Shown here piece after piece: positions 51,301-61,415 of a stretch of DNA of 64,000 bases. This DNA comes from Branchiostoma floridae. Its lineage: Eukaryota > Chordata > Leptocardii > Amphioxiformes > Branchiostomatidae. Below the pieces are notes generated by a model. It searched no databases. It was not told the DNA's origin and was given only the letters and a program-made list of their open reading frames with translations. Numbering within the stretch: position 1 is the first letter of the stretch; every line of letters begins with the position of its first letter. The stretch lies in contig NC_049990.1 of NCBI RefSeq assembly GCF_000003815.2, forward strand, positions 17,760,828-17,824,827, read 5' to 3'. The position numbers were made by a program, and so were the translations under genes.

Positions 51301-53576
51301 GAACGTTTTACGGCCGGCGTGAGGCAGGTGCTGATGCAATCTCCCCTTGTTTCAGCACATTCACAGACAGATGCTCTAGTCATTGAGATGTTTGGCTATG
51401 GTGTTAACCCTCCACCCTCTAGAGATGCCTTCGGGGTCTCCTTGGTACCTGTAAACCATTAGCCTAAGGTGAAAAAGGTTAAAACATTTATCTGAAGATG
51501 GCCATTGTCTACTCACTGCCTTTCTCTTGTATACTGCAGCCCCTTTTCCCATAAAAAAGTAACCTCTTAAATTTTCTGTCTCACATTCAAAATATGCCAT
51601 ATGTGGTACCGTCAGTATCTTGACAAGAAAATTGTTGTCCTTCCTCCAAATTTCTATGAAGATAAAAATGAGAATTTGCATCACTTCTACACCAAAGGAA
51701 TCCTTGCTTACTTCTCTAAGGTCAAACGATGATGATGATTATGCACAGAACTGATGCCCAACAGCAAGAGGACGTGTAGAATCTATTTTTCCCCAAATGA
51801 TTGACATGTATGGTACTAGTGTTATAAGAGATGTGACGTCACGTGTCTTTAAGAGTAAAAGCCGTACATGCATGAAGTTTTGAGATGAGGATCCATGTGA
51901 ATGTGGGACAAACTATCGGAGAAGAATGAGCAAAAACTTCCAGATGTTGACTTCTGGACATTCTTGTTGTCAAACAGGAGACAAAATGAATCGTGTGACG
52001 TTTCTTTAGTCATGAATGAGATGGCATCTTGAACAAACATTTTGTTTCTTTTTCTATAACATAACTGTTAGTACATTTTTTAGCTAAGATCTTGGTGTTC
52101 ATATTTTTGTAGTTCAGAATTTTGGTCAACCATGTAAAAAAGGGGAAATGCTACGACAATGTTTTAGCTTACTTTTGGTAACATTTACATGATGACTTGG
52201 CACTTGCTATACGTAATTTGGTTTTATATTATGTTAATGAATTCTGTTGCTTTGAAATATGTATGTTGAGACGATACTTTGCATGCATGTTTGTACTGTA
52301 TGCACTAGATGTAGTTTTAATGTTTTTATACATTATATATATCTACTACTAGTATATCCTAGTTTGAGTAAAGATTTTAGGTTTCATTTTAGAGGCAAGT
52401 TTTGAAGATTGTTTTGTACACAGCCACACTGTATGATGAACATTAATATGTACACAGTATATATAATCATGCAAATGTTGGTATCATATTTTACTTTTAT
52501 GGTCGCAATTTTTACTATATTCATGATTGAATCTTGGACTTCCATCCTGCTGCACATAACTAATATGGAAATATGTAAATGTATGTTTGTGACTATTAAA
52601 AACACTCACATGACGCTTCCAAAAACCAGGTTATACCATTACCTTGCCGTATGCGGGGGTGGACAGGTTACATTTCATCACAGGGCTCTCTATGTATTAC
52701 AGTTTAAATTTGCAAAACTTGCTGTCAATATCTAAGCTGTTGTATGTTTTACATACCATATGGTTACCTTGTTTGTGAGCAATTTTTGATAGGTAGCGAT
52801 TGTTAATATGTCATATTTTGATAGAGGATTGCAGAAAATTATGTTGAGATTTGAATATTTCATCCCCGTATATAAAAGTGGACTCTCCCTGAACTTGGTC
52901 TAAACTTTGTGTACTAGGAGGTTATGCAAAAATTTTTAAAATGTCCAATTGCAAGCCAACTATGTTGTCACATGTTCTTGAAGGGAGAGATTGACAACTT
53001 GATTTACTTACCCAGACAAGACTTTTAAAAGTGTGAATCAAAAGTAAGAAGTCTCTTGCTGTTACACACTGGTGTATACACTGTACATGTACATCCTGTC
53101 GATGTAGCAAAACTTTTACACATAACGTTACATACATAGTAACATCTGGCCAATGCTATACAGTTCTCTTTTTTGTGTACTTGATTATTCATTATTATTA
53201 AGATTCAGGCTTGTTTATGTACATATAGCACAGTTGTTCTCATACTTATTTTATGCTGTTATCATTTCTAACAATTTTTGTAGAAATAGGAAAAAAAGCA
53301 TTAAAAAATTACAACAAATTTCATGTGTCCGTGTTGATTATTAGATTTACACCCAAGTGAAGTCAAGTAATATTATTGTTTAATTGCACTTGAATTTGCA
53401 GATGGCTACTATAAGTTCCCACTTTTGTTCAGTGCAGTTAGGCCAAAGGTAGTCCCCACCAATTATATCATGTAGTTAGTTAAGTGATTAGATCATAAAC
53501 ATGTACTAGTATTGCCCAGTAACTGGTAACACTCTCCAGGAAACCTCAAAATAGATCCCAGTACAGGCTAAATAAA
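48311..53576 (+). other. Weak candidate terminal exon / 3' UTR region
   Basis: A strong acceptor-like stretch (TTTTTCTGTGTTTCAG ending 48310) is followed by no clear coding frame; the longest reading after it closes within about 25-70 codons with no family resemblance. An AATAAA at 53571-53576 could end a + strand transcript that converges on the tetraspanin tail. It might be a non-coding transcript or a distant 3' UTR exon of RAP2. Otherwise the stretch holds unique AT-rich DNA and a MITE (49125-49314). Confidence 0.2.
49125..49314. mobile_element. TACTGTAAAT-family MITE, copy C
   Basis: Ends TACTGTAAATGCATTTAAGT and the complement of TTTCTGCATTTACAGTA; interior GTTCGCGG and CCGCGAAC blocks match copies A and B. 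190 bp with TA at both ends. Confidence 0.75.
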
Positions 53577-54274
53577 AGCACAAACAAACAACAGTAAAAA
53601 AGAATGATATTTATCTACTTTCATAAATCTCGTGTTAGAGGCCAGGCATATTCAAGAACTAAACAAAGTTATCGAAAACCTGTGCCTTATCATGATATAA
53701 CATGTATACTAGTATGTCAGTAATCTTGGACACTTACACGTGTCAGTGAGGACCCCTAGCAGTTTGTGTTATTTTTGCAGGCCCTGAATGAGAATTTGCC
53801 TGCAGTGATATTTTGACCCGTTAGGCGGGGCTTTTGAACCGTTAGTAGTGTACCAATGTCATATTCATTTGGCTCCTCAATCTTCATGCTACTTTTTCCA
53901 TATCATATTGTGATAACAAAATTACAAATAAGCAATACAGTTAAATAAGGACAACGTTTCTCGATTCTATAGATTCCACATGTTTTACACAACAAATATA
54001 TCATCATACGAGGGGTGAGGAAGAAATCATAGAACTATAACATTAAACAAATTAGTAAATACTGAACAAGGTGAGGGCATTACACAGAAATATAAATACT
54101 ACTATCCACTGGGATTCACTGGGTTCCTCACAAGAGATTAACAATTGAGTAAAGTCTGAGGTATGTCCATAAACGTGTACATCACTAACTTACACATTTG
54201 AACATGATCCTCTCAGACCATTGTTTTGGTCAAGATTTCAGAAAAAAACACAATACTTATTATTGTGAACATGC

Positions 54275-56992
54275 TTTATTTATTATCTTGAGTTTGAAGT
54301 ACAAGCCAGAGGCATATACATGTAGCGGAGTACTGATATTGCAATACAACCATAAAGTACAGTACTGTACTGATATTGCAACACATGATTTGGTACATGA
54401 CTGATATTGAAATGCTAGTACAACAATATCATACAGTTCTGATTCCTGAAATTGCAATATCTGTATACAGTACATTCACAATATTGCAAAAGGGTACACA
54501 GTGCAGTACTGATATTGCAGTATGAGCTTTGTTACTGGAAGTTGGCTGATACAGTAAATATTTGGCAATATGACATTACAGTCCCATCTGAGGTATGGTA
54601 AGCATGATATTTTGTTGGCATGACTGTTTCAAGACATCTACTCATACAATGTTGATATGACTTATTTTTGATATTATGTCTTTTCCATAGTACTTGGTCT
54701 TCCATTTGTTCAAACGGTGCAAACAGTATGCACAAGGCTTCAAAAGGAGTGTTCTGGTACCAGTGGGACAACACAGCGATATCAGAGGACCAGCTCCCCT
54801 CAACAGCCTCCTTTCACATTGTATTCCCATCACTACATGTATAACACCCCTTGTAGTTTCGATGACAATTCTAAAACCAAATTATGAGTAGATACATTGT
54901 AACAGTCAGCCAATGACGATTTGTCCATCAAATGTGCTAATCAATGCACAAAGCCCCTGAACTCCAACAGGTTTAAAACTTGTTTGGAGACAGCAATCTA
55001 AATCAAAAGCCAGTCCACACTACTTAAAAATACACAAAGAGTAATAGCCAGTTGGTTTTCTTCTTGTAATAAATATAGGAAGTCCCATTAAAGCAATGTA
55101 CAGATAGATAGATATCAGCGCAGTTTAAAACACTACAAGCATTTCTCAGCACAAATCTATTGTTACTTGAGTGAGGCCACAGCAGGTAAATTTTATGGAT
55201 GACTGCGCTCATTAATTTTTTTCCCATCCAGAGATCTTAATAAAATCCTTTTTTATCCATCTTGCTTTTTGTTTTGTTTTGTTCTCTCTTTGTTAAATTT
55301 GCAGAAGATGTCATCCATAAAGTTCTTACTGTGGTCTAAGTTGAGTACAGATTACATACACAATTCCACATACTACACATACATCTTGAACACAATACTC
55401 ATTAAATTATCTCACTGAAACACCTTCAACGAAGACTGAAATAAGTGTCTAAAACTAAAAGCCAAGCTCTTAAGGGTAAAAGATTCTTCACACCAGTGGT
55501 CAGGGTTTAAGAAACTTAAGTAATTAAGAGAATGCGTGTGGATTAGTAAATGCAAGACTGAAAAGCTCCCTAACATAAACATGCTTCTAAGAAAAAGATG
55601 AAATTTTCAATTCCAAATCTAGATGTTCAGCAGTATGTGACTACTAAATACCATATCATTTTTTGTTACAACTATTATGAATACTAACATCTAAATATTA
55701 ATAACACATGCTTTGTTAGGTACTATCACACCAAAGATATCCATGTATTGTTTCAAGTCACATGAAGTCACTACAGATTTTCGCAAAATTTTCTTCGAAT
55801 ACATTTCTTCACGGAAGGAATAAAATGCCCACAAGAATATTTCTATCATCTAAAATAAAACACTTAGTAGACAGATTGATCTGAAATGCCTGATATGGTA
55901 AAATGGGACACTCTGATTGGTCAGATGCAATTCAGTTACAATTTGAAATTGAACTGAAAGCATTACATGATATCATTTAAAAGTTACTGAAAAAGTAACA
56001 TCATACAGATGACTTTTGTTAATGATTTATATGAATTCATGATTAAAACAATGTACAAATTTTCCTCCCGTCTTTCAGTGATGGCACAAAACTTCAACTT
56101 CTTTTCAAATCAAGAACTGTTAAGTTTTACACTAATGGAAAGTTTTCTTTTTATTTTATGAAACTACCCCTTCCTAACCTCAAATTGGCATTTGCAATTG
56201 TACAACCCATTCTTCTATCCTTAATTAACTTTGAGTATGAAAATCCTTTCTGGTCTTAAATCCAAGCCAGGTTCTCTTTCTCTAATCTACTTTCAGTACA
56301 AATAGCCAGGATAACATACAATACTGATACTTCAGTCCAGCTCCTTATTTTAAATGCATCTCCTGTTACATTTTGTATTATCATCGTATTGTGTTCAATC
56401 TCTATCCATTCAACAAGTTTCCCCACCCCTAAAACTTTATATACTCTAGAAGGCAACAACTTTTTATAAGGTAAGACAAATTACTTTGAGCACTTGTCAG
56501 TGGTATAGACATCTTTTCACACTGCTCCATATGTCATAGCTAGTACAATCTTTGTTACACACCAGTTTCAATGTTATACTTTTGAGCTAATTTCTTGCAT
56601 AATACACCAGGCTTGAATAGTAGCTTATTTCTTTGTGCTGCATATTTTAATACAGTTTTCTCTTTGACACGATTTGATTTATTAATATTTTGCCCAATTC
56701 TAAGTTCCGAGTAAGAAGTCCGCAAACATTGAATTTTTTACACATTCAAAATACAGGCCAATGGAGAGAAGATACTGTTATATACTACATGTATTAACAT
56801 GGATGAATCAGCAGCGGAATTCTACTCCTGCACATCTGGGTTCCCTTAACCCCCTGTTTTTTACATAGACTTTACCAGATATTACACAAGTCTAGCATCA
56901 GTTTGGAAGATTCCATGACCTTAGGGGGGTGAGGGAATGACAGAAGTGCAGGAGGAGATCTATGACGAGTGGTTGGTGGTTTCTCCTTTGTC
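54275..56992 (-). other. Probable tetraspanin 3' UTR
   Basis: No - strand exon is seen after the tetraspanin stop at 56993. A double AATAAATAAA on the - strand (first hexamer at 54280-54275) is the strongest distal poly(A) signal, giving about 2.7 kb of 3' UTR. Close to its end (54331-54530) the motif ACTGATATTGCAATA recurs five or more times. Confidence 0.45.
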
Positions 56993-59900
56993 TCAAACCA
57001 TTTCATACTTGTGCTGGTTGATGTTCCGGGCAAGGCAGCAGGCAAACAGCATTCCAATCACCTAGGCAATGAATGGTACAAATTGTTAACAAAAATCACA
57101 GAGTTTAAGTCCTTCCCGCACCGAATGGTGTATTGTGCGGCATCCATCTCCATTTCTGCAGCCCTTTGTCCAGTCACTACTACAGCAGGGGGCTAGTCCA
57201 CTGGTAGTGGTGTGTGTTCAACTACCATACACTTTCCCAAATACTGAGTGCTTAGCAAAGAAAGCTGCATGTACCATTTTTAAATTCTTTGGTATGACCA
57301 GTACTTTCTGAACCTAAAGGGACTTTCCTGGTAATGTGCATAGCATAGCATGTCCAGGACAGAAGATACAAAAACTGGAAGTTCTGCTGAAGTACCAAGG
57401 TCATACAAGGCGAAATCAGATAATCGCTTTCTCATTGGTTGAACATCTAATTGCCATGCCATCATTGGTTTAACTGCTAATTGTGTTAGACATTATGGGT
57501 CTATTGGAACAATGCCTGCAAGGCTTACCTGGAAGAAGGCGATGCCCACAGCACTGCCCCCGATGATGCCCAGGTTAGAGTTGATGGCACTCACCACCAG
57601 CTTGTAGCAGCCCTGGGAAATAAACAACACAATCATAAGACTAGATTTCACTATACATAATGGTGTCCTTTTCATGTCAAGCAATAGATAACAAAAAGAC
57701 AAGGCAATAGATTAACAAGTGCAATAATCTAAACTGAGGAACAGTTTTGACTATTTTTTTGCCACCCTGCACTTATGCAATACTGTTGATTAACTGTTTA
57801 AGTACACAGGTGTACTTACCACAGTGTAGATGTCAGTAGTGGTGGAGTTAGTCAGTAGTACTGAAGTAAAGACTTACCACAGTGTAGATGTCAGTAGTGG
57901 TACAGAAGTAAAGACTTACCACAGTGTAGATGTCAGTAGTAGTGGAGTTAGTCAGTAGTGGTACAGAAGTAAAGACTTACCACAGTGTAGATGTCAGTAG
58001 TAGTGGAGTTAGTCAGTAGTGGTACAGAAGTAAAGACTTACCACAGTGTAGATGTCAGTAGTAGTGGAGTTAGTCAGTAGTGGTACAGAAGTAAAGACTT
58101 ACCACAGTGTAGATGTCAGTAGTGGTGGAGTTAGTCAGTAGTACAGAAGTAAAGACTTACCACAGTGTAGATGTCAGTAGTGGTGGAGTTAGTCAGTAGT
58201 ACAGAAGTAAAGACTTACCACAGTGTAGATGTCAGTAGTAGTGGAGTTAGTCAGTCCTTGGTGCACACACTTGTTCTGATCCTTGCAGCAGCTGAGAGGC
58301 ACATTGTTGTTCCCACCGGCCCACGGCTGTTTGTACCAGTCCGAGTACTGCTCCTTCCCACAGCACTTCAGCTAGACACACACAAACAAACAAACAAAAT
58401 CATTCCTGTTACTTAGGCATGGCATCTTACATGCAGTTGCATTTACCTTTAGTTATTTTCCTGGATAAAGTATGCACTTTTTAAACTTTTCAAAATTGAA
58501 AAGGGTTGACAAGTTGGGGTGCGTACTTTGATTGAGGTTATTGCATGGGTAAATGGTAAAAGAGCCTAAAATAAAGCAAGGTGGAGCTACACTTCTAGGA
58601 AGGATAACGATGAAAAACATAAACATTGGTGTTGTCTTGGTGTTGTCTTACCAACCGAACAGTCTAAACATGATTTACCCAAATTTTCGACTGAACAGCT
58701 CCAGTCTTTGTCTTTTTTGGCCAGAGGGATTAAAGAAGCCATCTATATCAAAGCCTTATAACCATCCCTTAACAGAGACGGTGGACGCCACAGGCTTCCT
58801 GCAACTTATGATCCACTGCCCAGTCACACGTGTTATCTACAAACCATGATGTCACAGAAGCAGTGGATTGCTCATTTCTTGACAAAGACTGGAGCTGATC
58901 AGTCGAAAATTTGGGTAAGTCGAATTTTCGCGTTGGAAATTTCAGTTCAAATTTTCCAGACCACGATGTCTTACCTGGCTCTGCAGATCGTCCACCAGTT
59001 TAGCCTGGTTCTTGTCCTGAGCAGGGTTGTAGGCAGCCAGGGCCTTGTCCAGTCCATCACTGAACCCATCCTGAAGCTGTTCGGAAAAAAAATACATGCT
59101 TGTATTGTTGTAAATCTTTTTTTTTCAAGCTAATCATTCTAGCTGCAAACACTACAAATAGACCAATCCCAACTGTCAATCACAATTTTCTCATGTAATG
59201 TTACTTCTTATTATATTTGATATGTACTCAAGTACATGTACATGTATGTCTGGGGTTACCCCCTCCCCCCCTTTATTTATATGTATCATGGCAGTTGTGT
59301 GACTGCTTGGAAGAGTTCGTATAGTTAGCGACACGAGCCGCCAATACGCAGAGGCCGGTGACCGCAGTGATTCAGCACTGTCAACATTACTGTTAGAATT
59401 CTGTTTTTAAAAAAACATGCAGTAAATATGTTAAAGTATACATCTTGGAATGCAAATTAAAGCTGTGTGCATGGACCTGGTTTATTTACCTTTGTAATCA
59501 GCATAGTCAGTGGCAACAAACACTTATGGATAATAACATCAGCAAAAAATCCGTACCGTCTTACGACGGGAACCATCTTAGGGCGGCCCCGTTACTAATT
59601 TTGATGTACAATGATATATGAATATATAGAAATTCGACTCATTTTTGGTCCACAACTGACATATCAACATTTTTACTAGACATTACTCCACAAGTAAATT
59701 CAACCACTATACTAGTTCAAAATTAGCATAATTTGGTCCTCATTTTGCGTGATGGTCACGAATGATAGTGGTGGCCTTTTTATGCTAAAATACACTAGCT
59801 AGAACCCTAGCATACATGTAATTATTTAGAAATGACAAGAATTTTACCATTTCTAGTTGAAGGAACACAGAATGTAGAACCCCCACATAGTACAAACAGT

Positions 59901-61415
59901 CCTTATTGTTGTAGCTAAGGTACCAAAACAGAGAGGAATGCAGGGGACATACCTTTCCTCTGAAGATGAACCCAGAGATGCCGGCAGCCAGCTCAGCAAC
60001 GAAGATGATGAACAGAAAGAAGGAATACTGTAGGGAAGGAGAGGTACTCAATCTTAGTGAACAGTGCAGTGGCACACCCTTGCAGTTTATAGCAGTACTG
60101 CAACAAGTACTTCATATACACTGTCAGGTGACTGAACTCTTTATGTAAGAAATAACTTTCCATACATACTACATTTGTACATACATGAATGTTAGAAATG
60201 CAAGAATATGATATGTCAAATGGCAGTTACTCAAGCAACTGGATGTGATTTTGGAAATGGTCAAATGTTTCAGATAGCATCCACTATCTTTCGTCAGAGA
60301 CCGTTTCAGTTGCCTGAGTAACTGCTATTTGGCATACTACAAAGCAAACATCTACAGCCTTGAAAGCTAACATTCAATGAAAGCTAACATTCACGTCGAT
60401 TTACAATGAGAGTTCACCACATACACGTCATACCACAAATATATGCTCTGTCTGGAATTGCATTACAAAGGATGTTCCAACTGAAATCCTAGGCTTCGTT
60501 TACCGCAAAATCAATTTACCAGGATTCTCACAAGGCTTTTTGCACAACATAGCAGGCATCCTAGCATGGCAAAGCCACGTAGCTTCTAGTGGCAGAGGCA
60601 TGAGCATTGTGTGTGTATCTGGGATTTTTTTTTTTCGTAACTCTCAGAAACACTTTTTCTTGCATTTTGAGGGCCAAAGAAATCCTACATTTTTACCTTT
60701 GTTAGAAAACAATAGAAAAACATGTGATCATGGTCGCCTTGATGAAGGTGGGCAAAGGTATGGGATCTGTCTGTTACAGAGGTACATATCCATTTTGTAT
60801 AATGATTTATGCATAGAAATTAACTAACATTTGATTAGTTTGGATGGTCATGTCGACATTTTTATTTTAGATATTACTTTACAATTTTCCCTCACGGTAC
60901 ATGGTAGGGGCCCAAATCACAGCATAGGGGATACAAATCACAGCATAGGGGATACAAATCACAGCATAGGGATACAAATCACAGCATAGGGGATACAAAT
61001 CACAGCATAGGGATACAAATCACAGCATATGGGATACAAATCAAAGCAAACTAGGGGATACAAATAACAGCATAGGGATACAAATCACTGCATAGGGGAT
61101 ACAAATAACAGCATATGGGATACAAAACACAGTATAGGGGATACAAATCACAGCATAGAGGATGCAAATCACAGCATACGGGATACAAATCACAGCACTG
61201 TTTACATGTACAACTACAATACTTACAATATACAGCAGGACAGTGTTGCCCTTAGCCGTGGCGTAACATCCCAGGAAGCCCAGCAGGACGATGAAGCCGC
61301 CGACACCGATCAGCACGTAGGGGGCGCTAGTGAAGTTGGTGGTGGACAGCTGGAGGTACTTCTCCATTCCCAGCTTCCCCCAGATTCCTACTACCAACAT
61401 CAGGATTCCAGTGGC
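56993..61415 (-). CDS. TSPAN7: Tetraspanin, TSPAN6/TSPAN7 type (first exon missing)
   Basis: Six - strand exons, all joined between whole codons: 61415-61227, 60027-59953, 59076-58975, 58371-58219, 57612-57529 and 57061-56993 (stop), 223 residues. They cover most of TM1 (ATGILMLVVGIWGKLGMEKY), small loop, TM2 (YVLIGVGGFIVLLGFLGCYA), TM3 (YSFFLFIIFVAELAAGISGF), the large extracellular loop with LKCCGKEQ, PLSCC, NKC and GCYKLV (six cysteines, CCG motif), TM4 and tail CCLARNINQHKYEMV. The spaced GCY..LGII..GIAF..IGML.ACCL..YEMV ending is the TSPAN6/7 signature. NFT and NST are glycosylation sequons. Family members organise integrins, receptors and signalling proteins in the plasma membrane. The start exon (about 20-25 residues) is not in the window. 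The intron after exon 58371-58219 carries an unusual repeat of that exon's donor. Confidence 0.93.
57185..57320 (+). repeat. Dispersed repeat copy, family shared with 5447-5600
   Basis: Shares GGGGGCTAGTC, GTGTTCAACT, ACTGAGTGCT and AAAGCTGCATGTAC in order with 5447-5600. It lies in the last tetraspanin intron, followed at 57350-57415 by part of the 2830-3175 family. Confidence 0.55.
57814..58260 (-). repeat. Eight-copy array of an exon end plus its splice donor
   Basis: ACTTACCACAGTGTAGATGT begins at 57814, 57872, 57914, 57975, 58036, 58097, 58155 and 58213, giving periods of 58, 42, 61, 61, 61, 58 and 58 bp. On the - strand each copy reads as the last coding bases of tetraspanin exon 58371-58219 (ending ACACTGTG) followed by the donor GTAAGT. 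The 58213 copy is the true exon boundary; the other seven lie in the intron. The unit contains both about 30 bp of exon and about 28 bp of intron. Confidence 0.93.
58675..58918. mobile_element. Foldback element in tetraspanin intron
   Basis: Inverted arms TTACCCAAATTTTCGACTG and AGTCGAAAATTTGGGTAA, continuing through CAGTCTTTGTC on both sides, enclose about 240 bp. It ends 57 bp from the donor of exon 59076-58975. A single arm occurs at 42955-43030. Confidence 0.75.
60213..60335. repeat. Small foldback repeat
   Basis: ATGTCAAATGGCAGTTACTC and its loose complement GAGTAACTGCTATTTGGCAT form arms of about 30 bp around GGTCAAATGTTTCAGATAGC. It lies in the tetraspanin intron between exons 61415-61227 and 60027-59953. 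Confidence 0.65.
60914..61197. repeat. Minisatellite, 20-21-bp unit, about 14 copies
   Basis: The unit ATACAAATCACAGCATAGGGG is repeated with single-base length changes. On the - strand it starts about 30 bp after the splice donor of tetraspanin exon 61415-61227, and stays open in the exon's frame, reading AVICIPY again and again. Confidence 0.92.

Noticed and set aside
57820-58416. + strand ORF at 58171-58416 as a gene
   Set aside because: It is the antisense of the tetraspanin exon and its repeat array.
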